A stretch of DNA of 64,000 nucleotides, from the NCBI GenBank assembly GCA_903885795.1, contig CAISJV010000047.1, positions 30,640-94,639 of the forward strand, given 5' to 3'. The DNA is from an uncultured delta proteobacterium (GTDB lineage: Bacteria > Desulfobacterota > Syntrophia > Syntrophales > UBA8958). The notes under the pieces were generated by a model. The model made no database searches. It worked only from the letters and a program-made list of their open reading frames with translations, and was not told the origin of the DNA. Position 1 is the first letter of the stretch; each line of letters starts with the position of its first letter. The position numbers and the translations under genes were made by a program. Below are positions 45,468 to 53,487 of the stretch, one piece after another.

Positions 45468-46601
45468 CTACTCCCACTTGATTATTTTTTTGCCTGAACT
45501 CGATAACATATTAAATACTTCGTCATTGTATATTCCACAGATGACGATTATATTGTCGCAATTTTGCATGTTTATTGCGTTATTTCCATGTTCGATAACA
45601 ACATCGCAAATTTTATTTCCGCACTTTTGCTTATTTGAATCAAATATATAGACTGGCTTTATCCCATATTGTTTGTGAGCTATATTTATTAGTAATTGAG
45701 AATAATGACCTGCCCCATAAACTGCAAACGGTCCCTTTAACCCCTCGATCATCAATTTGAATTCTTCAATATCTTTCTGAATTTGATTCCTCATAGCAGA
45801 AAATATCCCATCACTTTTTCCGAGTTTTCTCACTATTACAGTCAAACAAATGCCGCCATTATTTTCTTCTATGAATTCTACATCAAAACCACATTTAGAT
45901 AACAGGTAGCATATGGTCCTTTTTCTATAATAGAATCTATGATCTTTCGTAAATTCGAGCCAGATATTATTTTTTTCAATATAATCATAATTAGGAACTT
46001 CAATTAACCCCACACCACCGGTTTTAGTTATTTCATATAAACAGGTAACAAAGTTTATCGGGTTTGGTAAATGTTCTAAATAATGAAAGGAAACAAAGGC
46101 GTCAAAGAGATTACTCAATTTTTCTTTCTTAAGGACACGGGGAAGATTACCATGAAAAACATTAAAGCCTTTGTTTAAACATTCGTGGTAATTATTTGCT
46201 CCTGCTTCTATACCCGTAATTTTTTCAATACCTACTTCACGGATCATTTCCAGAAACTGTCCATTCCCGCAACCGATTTCAATCACCTGGGCATCAATCA
46301 AATTGTATACTTCAATAAATTTCTTGATTTGCCTTTTTTTCTCTTCCCGATAAGCAACAGAAACCCCGATACTTCTATACACAGCATCATAATCGGCGCT
46401 TAAGGGGACATTGACAAGTTGCACAGCGCCGCAAGATTTACAGGCTATTACATGTAAATTAACCGTATTTTTAGAAAAATTAAATGTATTTTCAGGCACA
46501 TCGTCAATGATCAAGGATTCATTTTTTGCTGTCGAAAGACGTTCCCCACAAATTTTACATTTATACTTCGTGACATGTACACGATTTACAGCACTTTTCA
46601 T
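45468..46601 (-). CDS. Class I SAM methyltransferase with N-terminal zinc-binding motif (sugar C-methyltransferase-like)
   Basis: 377 residues in three parts: a Cys-pair module (YKCKICGERL ... ACKSCGAVQL), a Rossmann methyltransferase core (VIEIGCGNGQFLEMI, FHYLEHLPNP), and a C-terminal domain (FAVYGAGHYSQLLINIA, VYIFDSNKQKCG). The layout matches the NDP-sugar C-methyltransferases of the TylC3/NovU type. These methylate keto-deoxysugars to make branched sugars. Its neighbours support a branched or modified deoxysugar product. Confidence 0.85.
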   Translation of the reverse strand: MKSAVNRVHVTKYKCKICGERLSTAKNESLIIDDVPENTFNFSKNTVNLHVIACKSCGAVQLVNVPLSADYDAVYRSIGVSVAYREEKKRQIKKFIEVYNLIDAQVIEIGCGNGQFLEMIREVGIEKITGIEAGANNYHECLNKGFNVFHGNLPRVLKKEKLSNLFDAFVSFHYLEHLPNPINFVTCLYEITKTGGVGLIEVPNYDYIEKNNIWLEFTKDHRFYYRKRTICYLLSKCGFDVEFIEENNGGICLTVIVRKLGKSDGIFSAMRNQIQKDIEEFKLMIEGLKGPFAVYGAGHYSQLLINIAHKQYGIKPVYIFDSNKQKCGNKICDVVIEHGNNAINMQNCDNIIVICGIYNDEVFNMLSSSGKKIIKWE

Positions 46602-46620
46602 CTTTTTACTCTTTCTCTCA

Positions 46621-48285
46621 TTAATTTAGAGCGCCTTTGCCATTTTCCCAGACCGGCTCAACATTGAACATAGCCGCATATTTCGACCAAAATGGATTTT
46701 CATCTATAATTCTCTTTGCCGTAGCCATGTACTCTTTGGCCTTGCCAAATTCTCCAAGAGCTCGATAGCATTTTGAAGCATAGTAATAAGCGAAAGCATG
46801 ATTGCTTTTTGCTTTTATTGCATTTTCAAATCCTTTTAATGCCGTCCTATAATCACCTAAACGGAAATCACTGTTCTCGATAAAATTTAGCTCTAAGTTC
46901 AACAGATAAGCCTTTTCCTGTATCCATTCAGCAGTAAACACTTCCGTTTCAACAACAGCCTTCTTGTAATTGCAATCAATAAATCCATGTTTCAAATAAT
47001 TTTTCTTAAGACATATGTCCAACATTTCACTTCCAGGTAGAGGGGTGGCAATCACGACCCTAAACCAATTGGCTTTGATAGTTTTCAAAAAACGCCTTGC
47101 ATCCTCAATATCTTCCTTCGTTTCCCCCGGCAATCCCAATAAAATATTTACATCGGAATAGATCCCTAAGGCGCGGCAATCATCGGCAACTCTTTTTACA
47201 ATATTGAGATTAAGAGATTTATGCATTATTTCCTTTAAAACTCTACTGCTGCCGGACTCAACCGCCAAAACAAGCTGATTGACCCCTACGTTTTTGAACG
47301 CCTCAATTATTTCCCTGTCAAGGGCATACAAGGCCACCCCATTTTGAAATATGGCCGTTACTTTTAATTGCTTAAGTATCTCAAGAATATCCAAAGCTCT
47401 TTGCTTGTTTGCCATGAAATGGTCATCCTGAAAGATGAATGTCACCGCTCCATATTGATTTTTCAAACGGATAAAATCTTCTCTAACTCTATCAATACTA
47501 TTAAAGCGCATCTTCCTTCCGTGGACGGTGTGGGATGAGCAAAAACAGCAGCGATGAGGACATCCTCTTGATGTCATGACATGAAAGCTTTTTTTTCTAT
47601 TATCCACACCTGTATAAGTTGTTATAGTCGGATTTATTTCGTATTCATCTGGATTAGAGATATCATAATCGTAGAATGGTATTTCATCGAGATCTTCAAC
47701 AAAGTCATACTCAAAGGATTCCCCCTTTATGGTTTTATCCTTTGTAATCCATGAGTTGCTTTCTTCGAAATACTTCAATTTGTTATCAGCTTTTATCAAA
47801 TTCAGTAAAGGTTTTTCGCCTTCTCCATAGCACAGGGCATCAAAACATGTGCTATCCCTAAATATCTCCTGATATATATTTGTTGGAACCCCTCCGCCCG
47901 CGACAATAACAGCATCAGTAAAGGAATTTCGGCAACATTTCGCTATATCCAGCATATTCTGATAAGAGGATGTAAACAATGAAGATATGCCTATTATCGT
48001 CGGTTCATAATCCAAAGTTGAAATAGCTTCCTGAAAAAAATCTACAAAAGAATTATAATTAAAACTTTCAACCTTATTCAACACAATATTTAAATCTAAC
48101 AGTCTTGTTTCTACGGGAATATATTTTTTTATATATGAACTCATTGACATTATGCCCAATGGCATATCAGTGGTAACGCTGGTAAAATCCCCATTCTTTT
48201 TTTTAACTATTCTTGTATTATAATCAGGTTTGATGAAATCGGCAAACATGATAGTAGGGGGTACAATAAATAAGACCTTTTCCAT
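46621..48285 (-). CDS. B12-binding-type radical SAM protein with C-terminal TPRs
   Basis: 554 residues. The N-terminal 190 residues have the cobalamin-binding-type Rossmann fold (MEKVLFIVPPTIMFADF, AVIVAGGGVPTN, ALCYGEGEKPL). The radical SAM core has SRGCPHRCCFCSSH (CxxxCxxC) near residue 240, and LAVESGSSRVLKEIM and LLGLPGETKEDI follow. The C-terminus has two TPR-like helical pairs (YRTALKGFENAIKAK). Such class B enzymes methylate unreactive carbon centres or are of unknown function. It is the first gene of the AT-rich cassette, and the cassette reads leftwards. Confidence 0.87.
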   Translation of the reverse strand: MEKVLFIVPPTIMFADFIKPDYNTRIVKKKNGDFTSVTTDMPLGIMSMSSYIKKYIPVETRLLDLNIVLNKVESFNYNSFVDFFQEAISTLDYEPTIIGISSLFTSSYQNMLDIAKCCRNSFTDAVIVAGGGVPTNIYQEIFRDSTCFDALCYGEGEKPLLNLIKADNKLKYFEESNSWITKDKTIKGESFEYDFVEDLDEIPFYDYDISNPDEYEINPTITTYTGVDNRKKSFHVMTSRGCPHRCCFCSSHTVHGRKMRFNSIDRVREDFIRLKNQYGAVTFIFQDDHFMANKQRALDILEILKQLKVTAIFQNGVALYALDREIIEAFKNVGVNQLVLAVESGSSRVLKEIMHKSLNLNIVKRVADDCRALGIYSDVNILLGLPGETKEDIEDARRFLKTIKANWFRVVIATPLPGSEMLDICLKKNYLKHGFIDCNYKKAVVETEVFTAEWIQEKAYLLNLELNFIENSDFRLGDYRTALKGFENAIKAKSNHAFAYYYASKCYRALGEFGKAKEYMATAKRIIDENPFWSKYAAMFNVEPVWENGKGALN

Positions 48286-48388
48286 AAATTCTCTCTAACT
48301 GACAACCTTTAGTCTTGTTTTTCGAACAATGATAGCTGTTTGAAGCACGATACGCCTACCCCATTGCCAGGATGAAAGCTTAACTTTG

Positions 48389-48544
48389 CTACGGTGGATT
48401 ATCTCTCATACACAAGGTATTATTCTTACAGACCGCATGAACCTCACGGATGATGCGCAGTCCGTGTTCCAGGTTGCCCATGTGATTATTGGCCATCTCA
48501 AAAATGAAAAAGGGCTTAGCCTGCTTTAACGTCAGTTTATCCAT
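48389..48544 (-). pseudogene. N-terminal remnant of a NeuB-type sialic/legionaminic acid synthase
   Basis: The frame from ATG 48544 reads MDKLTLKQAKPFFIFEMANN and HMGNLEHGLRIIREV, the beginning of NeuB-like synthases with their typical E-x-NNH-x-G element. After about 45 residues similarity ends and a TAG follows. The rest of the gene is missing, which suggests a deletion or replacement at the edge of the AT-rich cassette. Confidence 0.75.
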
Positions 48545-48548
48545 ATAT

Positions 48549-48734
48549 TCAACATTTTAAATTGAGTTTATCATTCGCCTTGGCAAAACTCTCCAGAAGC
48601 CAGCAACCGAAAAAGCCCGTACCGCCGGTAATGAAGATTCTCTGACCACGAAGCTCTTCCTTCAGGCTACGGGTGTGGGTTAGGATATGGTCTAAATCTT
48701 CCGCGAGGGGGTTAATTGAGCTTGTTGGGTTCAT
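48549..48734 (-). pseudogene. N-terminal remnant of an NAD-dependent epimerase/dehydratase
   Basis: 61 codons ending in a stop. [20 protein letters not shown] is the SDR nucleotide-binding start. The upstream [20 protein letters not shown] is the N-terminal extension seen in some sugar-nucleotide epimerases. Everything after the first helix is gone, and the NeuB remnant follows 4 bases later. It is probably not functional. Confidence 0.75.
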
Positions 48735-48802
48735 GGGGTTTGTTGCGTTTGCCTGCTAATCCTGTTTCATTGTTAAAATTCTTCTCGGCCTCCGGTATCA
48801 GT

Positions 48803-49024
48803 TCAACTTTCCAGGTCGGCACGAGTCAAGCCCTCCGCCGTCAGTAAGTCGTCAAGACTAACCGTTGGTTTGCTATCTCTACGTTCTTTTATGATTCCAT
48901 CCAGATATACATGCTTAAGAATTTCCTTCGCTGTCTCTGTCCGTTCCCACTCATCGAAAGGGACAATTGCCGCCGTTTTCTTACCCTGTGCATCCGTGAT
49001 AAATAGTATTTGGTCGGAATTCAT
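48803..49024 (-). CDS. Orphan type II antitoxin-like protein
   Basis: 73 residues: LFITDAQGKKTAAIVPFDEW then ERTETAKEILK, a Phd/RelB-like DNA-binding strand and helix, and a C-terminal acidic toxin-binding segment (SLDDLLTAEGLTRADLES). A good ribosome-binding site (AAAGGTGAG) precedes ATG 49024. No toxin gene is found on either side within 200 bases, so it is likely the survivor of a broken pair. Confidence 0.65.
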   Translation of the reverse strand: MNSDQILFITDAQGKKTAAIVPFDEWERTETAKEILKHVYLDGIIKERRDSKPTVSLDDLLTAEGLTRADLES

Positions 49025-49153
49025 ATTCTCACCTTTTCCCTTAATATCACTGTTTTCGACTGCCGTTTTTCCAGTGCCGAGATTCGGCGCTCTGGAAACT
49101 TATGATATTATTCAGCATATGAACGAGTGTCAAAAATTTTTGTTTCCCGGAAA

Positions 49154-49168
49154 ATGACCGGCGGTCAT
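49154..49168. promoter_or_regulatory. Perfect 15-base palindrome
   Basis: ATGACCG-G-CGGTCAT, with 7-base arms and a central G. This form is typical of operators for TetR-like dimeric repressors. It lies about 130 bases upstream of the orphan antitoxin gene and near the end of the parB gene. No regulator gene is near. Confidence 0.4.
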
Positions 49169-49242
49169 AGTCGCGGTGAGTGGTAAATAGTAAATGGTGA
49201 ACGGTTAAAAGCGAAAGATTCATTCCTTTGATTTTCGTGCAT

Positions 49243-50046
49243 CTAAGCCAGCTCCCTGCTTGGCGGCGTTTCCCCTTCCCCGGCTTCGGTGGGATTCATA
49301 TAGACATCGAGGGCCTCCTGAAGGGCGATAATGGAATCGTTAACGACGGTGCGGTCTTCTTCGGACCAGTTCGCATTGTCAGTCTTCTCCACTTTATCCC
49401 GGACCTGATCGAGGCTCCGGCTAAGGCCGGCAGCGGGGGAAAGGGCTGCGCCACGCTTCCGGGCCCCTTCCTGGTCCTTCTGCATCTGCTCCTTGAGCTT
49501 GGCGTAGGCGGTGTTCATGGCCCTCTCCTGGGTCTTCCGGGAGATTTCGACGAGTTTGGTCTTGGCAATCTTGCGATTACTGCGGCAGTCGTCCCGGATC
49601 TCCTGGGGAAGGCGCATCAGGGAAATGGAATCGCCAATGGTGGTCCGGGGCTTGCCGAGGATGTCACCCAACTGCTCCTGGGTGTAGTTTTGCTCTTTCA
49701 ATAAGCGCTGGAGGGCCTCCGCCTCTTCAATGACGGTAAGGTCTTGGCGCTGGAGATTCTCGACCAGGGCGATCTCGGCGTGGTTGCCCTTGACGCAGAT
49801 GGCAGGGAGAATGAGGATGCCGACCTGCTGGGCCGCCAGATAGCGACGTTCCCCGGAGACGATTATGAGATATGGGCTCTCCTCGGTGCACCGGAAGAGA
49901 AGGGGTTGGAGTATCCCGTGCTTCTTGATGGAGGCCGCCAATTCGGCAAGGGCGTCGGGGTCGATGACCTTCCGGGGCTGATCGGGGTCCGGTTGGAAGT
50001 CAATGATGGAGATCTGGTAGAGATTGCCTTTTTCGTAAGTGGTCAC
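49243..50046 (-). CDS. ParB/Srx-domain partition-like protein
   Basis: 267 residues. The N-terminal ParB nuclease-like domain (QPDPDQPRKVIDPDALAELA, IVSGERRYLAAQ, IALVENLQRQDL with its CTP-pocket ENLQR motif) is followed by an HTH region (YTQEQLGDILGKPRTTIGDS) and a charged helical C-terminus. Chromosomal ParB proteins accompany ParA, which is absent here. The lone gene next to TA modules suggests a plasmid or integrative-element origin. A DNA-binding regulatory role is possible. I see no obvious parS site. Confidence 0.85.
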   Translation of the reverse strand: MTTYEKGNLYQISIIDFQPDPDQPRKVIDPDALAELAASIKKHGILQPLLFRCTEESPYLIIVSGERRYLAAQQVGILILPAICVKGNHAEIALVENLQRQDLTVIEEAEALQRLLKEQNYTQEQLGDILGKPRTTIGDSISLMRLPQEIRDDCRSNRKIAKTKLVEISRKTQERAMNTAYAKLKEQMQKDQEGARKRGAALSPAAGLSRSLDQVRDKVEKTDNANWSEEDRTVVNDSIIALQEALDVYMNPTEAGEGETPPSRELA

Positions 50047-50067
50047 TTTATATCCTCCTTTTGAGGC

Positions 50068-50463
50068 CTACCATACCGTTTTGACATGGGGGTAGTTTCT
50101 GATTTTTTCGTCTTTCGTGACCAGAATTGCTCCCATTGAAACGGCCGTGGCAATGATTATGCGATCCGCAGGATCATTATGTAGAGCACCCGGCAATTCG
50201 ACTGATTTCAGGGCAATACTGTTGCTGACGGGAACAAAGTTAAGGAATGGAATGGCTTCAGAGGCGGTAACCCAATCACCGGCGCTCATCGTCAGTTCCA
50301 ACCGGCCTCGCGAGACAAGAATGGCAACCTCCCAAGTGCTGATGGCGGAAATAAAAACGTTCCTTTCCGCCACCGCCGCATCGATGATGCCTTTCGCTGT
50401 CTCTGAAAGGTATGCCGGGCTGCTAACCAACCAGATCCACGCATGGGTGTCCAATACAATCAT
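50068..50463 (-). CDS. VapC-like PIN domain toxin
   Basis: 131 residues from the ATG at 50463 (MIVLDTHAWIWL), which overlaps the antitoxin stop by 4 bases. Acidic metal ligands of the PIN fold are in VLDTHAWIW, ISAISTWEVAI, HNDPADRIIIATAV and VTKDEKI. PIN toxins cleave tRNA or rRNA and are neutralised by the partner antitoxin encoded just upstream. The longer frame to 50478 is unlikely to be used. Confidence 0.9.
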   Translation of the reverse strand: MIVLDTHAWIWLVSSPAYLSETAKGIIDAAVAERNVFISAISTWEVAILVSRGRLELTMSAGDWVTASEAIPFLNFVPVSNSIALKSVELPGALHNDPADRIIIATAVSMGAILVTKDEKIRNYPHVKTVW

Positions 50464-50693
50464 TGAAGCGCCTTCCAATCTTCCGGTGCAACCGGTTCCG
50501 TGGGATCGTCGTATTTCAGCACGGAATTGCGCAGAATCTTCAGACGATCATCAGGATCGGCGGTATAGGGAATGACCTTCAGCACCGGCCGCCCACGATC
50601 TGTAATGATCAGACTTTCCCCGCTCTCTTCAATCAGACGAAAATATTCCAATGATCGTGGCTTAAACTGAGATTTCGAGACCATACGTTCCAT
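50460..50693 (-). CDS. Phd/YefM-type antitoxin of the PIN toxin
   Basis: The frame starts at 50720, but GGAGG at 50705-50709 sits well placed before the ATG at 50693 (MERMVSKSQFKP), giving 77 residues. The EYFRLIEESGESLIITDRGR core, followed by PVLKVIPY, is the Phd/YefM DNA-binding fold. The acidic tail wraps the toxin. It forms a VapBC-like operon with the next gene. Confidence 0.88.
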   Translation of the reverse strand: MERMVSKSQFKPRSLEYFRLIEESGESLIITDRGRPVLKVIPYTADPDDRLKILRNSVLKYDDPTEPVAPEDWKALQ

Positions 50694-50787
50694 ATCTTGA
50701 TCCTCCTGACCTTCATGCAAGCATAGTCATATGACCATAGTCACATCGGATTGTCAACCCAAGAAAATGGGAAATGCGGGGACATCC

Positions 50788-51579
50788 TCACCAAGTCTTC
50801 CAAGGCGCTTGGCCGGTTTCCCAGATGGATTCGAGGTAGCGCAGATCCCGGGCCGTATCCATGCATTGCCAGAAGCCTTCGTGCTGATAGCCGCAGACCT
50901 TCCCTTCGGCCGTCAGGGTTTCCATGGGGGCATGCTCCCACATGACGTCGTCCTTGATATAGTCCAGCGCCTCCTGTTCAATGACAAAGAAGCCGCCGTT
51001 GATCCAGCCCTCGTGAAGGGTGGATTTTTCCTTGAAGTGGGCGATTTTCGCTCCCTGAAATTCCAGGGCCCCAAAACGGGAGGGTGGCCGCACCGCCGTC
51101 AGTGTCACTATGGAACGCTGCTTTTTATGAAAGCGTAAAAGATCAGCGAGATTAACATCGCAGACGCCGTCCCCGTAGGTCATCATGAAGGCGCCCTTCC
51201 CCAGCAGTCCCGTCAGGCGTTTCAGGCGGCCACCTGTCTGGGTGTCCGGTCCCGTATCCACCAGATGCACCGTCCAGCTCTCCCCATGATTTTCATTGAT
51301 CATGCGGACCTTACCATCTTCGAGACTGACGGTAAAATCCTGCCGCAGGTTATAAAAATCCAGGAAATACCGCTTGATCATCTCGCCTTTGTAGCCCAGG
51401 GCCAGGATGAATTCATTGAAGCCGTAGCGGGAGTAATGCTTCATGATGTGCCAGAGGATCGGCCGCCCGCCGATCTCCACCAGGGGTTTGGGGCGGATTT
51501 CCGTCTGCTCCGCCAAGCGCGTCCCCATGCCGCCGCAAAGGATGACAACCGGAAGATGATTAGTTTTCTTATGCTGCAT
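50788..51579 (-). CDS. rfbF: Glucose-1-phosphate cytidylyltransferase (RfbF/DdhA)
   Basis: 263 residues (family about 257). VVILCGGMGTRLAEQT then EIRPKPLVEIGG is the nucleotidyl-transferase signature, and MTYGDGVCDV the metal-binding Asp. It makes CDP-glucose from CTP and glucose-1-phosphate, the first step to CDP-3,6-dideoxyhexoses. The partner genes rfbG and rfbH are upstream on the same strand, but two small TA-type genes are placed between rfbH and rfbF. The first residues overlap the YgiT-type gene by 11 bases. Confidence 0.94.
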   Translation of the reverse strand: MQHKKTNHLPVVILCGGMGTRLAEQTEIRPKPLVEIGGRPILWHIMKHYSRYGFNEFILALGYKGEMIKRYFLDFYNLRQDFTVSLEDGKVRMINENHGESWTVHLVDTGPDTQTGGRLKRLTGLLGKGAFMMTYGDGVCDVNLADLLRFHKKQRSIVTLTAVRPPSRFGALEFQGAKIAHFKEKSTLHEGWINGGFFVIEQEALDYIKDDVMWEHAPMETLTAEGKVCGYQHEGFWQCMDTARDLRYLESIWETGQAPWKTW

Positions 51580-51808
51580 GCGTTCGATATACCTTACCTA
51601 CTACGGTCTGGAACTGCAAATTTTCAACCTTCATTGATAAACGTAGATCCTCTATTTTCTTCATGGCCCGCTGATCATAGTATCTCTCCCCACAGGCATT
51701 ACAAACAAGCAATTCCATCGATACTAAAACGATATCTCCAGATAGCCTGATCTCTTCGTCAACCAGCTTTTTCTCAATATCTTCGCCTTTGCAGATAACA
51801 CACCTCAT
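51569..51808 (-). CDS. YgiT-type zinc-finger antitoxin-like protein
   Basis: 79 residues with paired CxxC motifs (CVICKGED near residues 3-6, VCNACGERYYD near 36-39), which form the zinc site of the MqsA/YgiT N-terminal domain. The C-terminal HTH of full MqsA is lacking. It overlaps the DUF4258 gene by 4 bases, giving the known order toxin-like then antitoxin-like, and precedes rfbF. Confidence 0.8.
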   Translation of the reverse strand: MRCVICKGEDIEKKLVDEEIRLSGDIVLVSMELLVCNACGERYYDQRAMKKIEDLRLSMKVENLQFQTVVGKVYRTHAA

Positions 51809-52122
51809 TTTCTCCTCCTCTCATAATCCACCCACTTCTGGGGATCAGGCTGATATACTGTTATAATTATTGCTAAATCATCTTCCTCTGAATAAGCGCA
51901 TACCACATGAAGAGGCCTGCCTTCGCCTGTAGCGCCATGAATCAAGCAACTCGGATAAGGTAAATCCTCCCGGTACTCTTCAATAATCTTTCCTGTAATC
52001 GAAACCTTAGACACTTCTTCAGAAGTGATCTCGCCAAACTCTTCAACCTCCATTTCATCTCTTGCGTGTTTTGTATATAAAACTTTATTGGTTTTAAAGC
52101 ATTCACGAATCTTGTTCATCAT
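51805..52122 (-). CDS. DUF4258 protein, probable toxin of the YgiT pair
   Basis: 105 residues: VLYTKHARDEMEVEEFGEIT, then HGATGEGRPLHVVCAYSEED and IITVYQPDPQKWVDYERRR, the strand pattern of DUF4258, a small RelE/barnase-like fold often found with YgiT-type zinc fingers. The activity is presumably ribonuclease-like. The pair sits inside the rfb operon, 5 bases after rfbH. Confidence 0.82.
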   Translation of the reverse strand: MMNKIRECFKTNKVLYTKHARDEMEVEEFGEITSEEVSKVSITGKIIEEYREDLPYPSCLIHGATGEGRPLHVVCAYSEEDDLAIIITVYQPDPQKWVDYERRRK

Positions 52123-52127
52123 AATTA

Positions 52128-53474
52128 TTATGAAGAGTATCTCCCTGAGAATTTAATGAACATTTCCATTACATACGCCAGCATTTCCTTGCTCAGACCC
52201 GGATATACTCCAATCCAAAAGACCTGATTCATGACGAAATCGGAGTTCTTCATGTCGCCGATCTTGCGGTGCGGCACGTCCCGGAAGGCCGGCTGACGGG
52301 TGAGGTTGCCGCCAAACAGGAGCCGCGTATCGATCTTCGCCTGATCCAGATGGCGGATCAGTTCCCGCCTTGTGAATGGCGCCTCCGGACGGACGGCAAG
52401 GGGAAAGCCAAACCAGCTCGGCTGCGAGCTCGGTGTCGCCTCGGGCAGGATAAAGAATTCCTCAAGATTTTTCAAGCCCTCATACAGGACCTGAAAGTTC
52501 CGACGCCGGATCTTGATGAACCGGGGCAGCTTCTTCAATTGAGAAACGCCCAGGGCCGCCTGAAAATCCGTCAGTTTCAGGTTATAGCCAATATGGGAAT
52601 AGACATACTTGTGGTCGTACCCAAGGGGAAGATCGCCGAACTGCTGATCAAAACGCCGTTTGCACGTATCGTTGCGGCCCGTCTCGCACCAGCAGTCCCG
52701 CCCCCAGTCCCGGAATGATTCGATAAGCTTTTTCAGTTCCCCGTTATTCGCGACGACGGCGCCGCCCTCCCCCATGGTGATGTGATGGGCCGGATAGAAG
52801 CTGAAGGTGGCAAGGTCGCCGAAAGATCCGACAAAACTAGTTGTGGGCGTTAAGGAATCAATAGCGTAAGCGGCGCCCAGGGCATCGCAACTGTCTTCGA
52901 TGAGCCAGAGATCATGTTTCCGGCAGAAAGCAGTAACGGCTGCGATATCGAAGGGATTGCCGAGGGTATGGGGCAGAAAGACGGCCTGCGTCTTCCGGCT
53001 GAGGGCTTCTTCAAGCTGGGAAACATCGACGTTGTAGGTCGGGATGGTAACGTCCACGAAGACCGGAATCATCTGATGCTGGATAATGGGATTGACGGTC
53101 GTGGGAAAACCGGAGGCCAGCGTGATTACTTCATCTCCCGGTTGGAGGCGGCGATCCTTCAACTTTGGCGACGTCAGGCAGGCCAGGGCCAGCAGGTTGG
53201 CGGAAGAGCCGGAATTGCACAAAAGGGTATGCCGGACGCCCAGAAATTCCGAGAAGGATTTTTCAAAGGCATGGGCAAACCTCCCCGTCGTCAACCAGAA
53301 ATCGAGGACCGCCTCCATGACCGTGGCCATATCCTCACCGTCATAGACCTTGCCGGACACGGGCACAAAGGTTTCTCCGGGGATGAACGGCGCCTGTTGT
53401 CGCGTTTCATGGACAGCACGATAAAAATCCCCTACAGCATCGCGAACCGGTTTTCTCAAGCCATCATCGTTCAT
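52128..53474 (-). CDS. rfbH: RfbH/DdhC, CDP-4-keto-6-deoxyglucose 3-dehydrase
   Basis: 448 residues, near the family length of 437. It is an aminotransferase-fold enzyme that binds PMP and a [2Fe-2S] cluster. [51 protein letters not shown] (His replacing the usual Lys, as in RfbH) and the Cys-rich [15 protein letters not shown] are seen. It removes the C3 hydroxyl together with a reductase (DdhD), which is not in the window. It is followed by the DUF4258/YgiT pair and then rfbF. Confidence 0.95.
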   Translation of the reverse strand: MNDDGLRKPVRDAVGDFYRAVHETRQQAPFIPGETFVPVSGKVYDGEDMATVMEAVLDFWLTTGRFAHAFEKSFSEFLGVRHTLLCNSGSSANLLALACLTSPKLKDRRLQPGDEVITLASGFPTTVNPIIQHQMIPVFVDVTIPTYNVDVSQLEEALSRKTQAVFLPHTLGNPFDIAAVTAFCRKHDLWLIEDSCDALGAAYAIDSLTPTTSFVGSFGDLATFSFYPAHHITMGEGGAVVANNGELKKLIESFRDWGRDCWCETGRNDTCKRRFDQQFGDLPLGYDHKYVYSHIGYNLKLTDFQAALGVSQLKKLPRFIKIRRRNFQVLYEGLKNLEEFFILPEATPSSQPSWFGFPLAVRPEAPFTRRELIRHLDQAKIDTRLLFGGNLTRQPAFRDVPHRKIGDMKNSDFVMNQVFWIGVYPGLSKEMLAYVMEMFIKFSGRYSS

Positions 53475-53487
53475 AGCAATTTCCGAT

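Noticed and set aside
49228..49704. 158-codon plus-strand frame, Gly/Leu-rich
   Set aside because: Antisense to the ParB gene, which has clear motifs.
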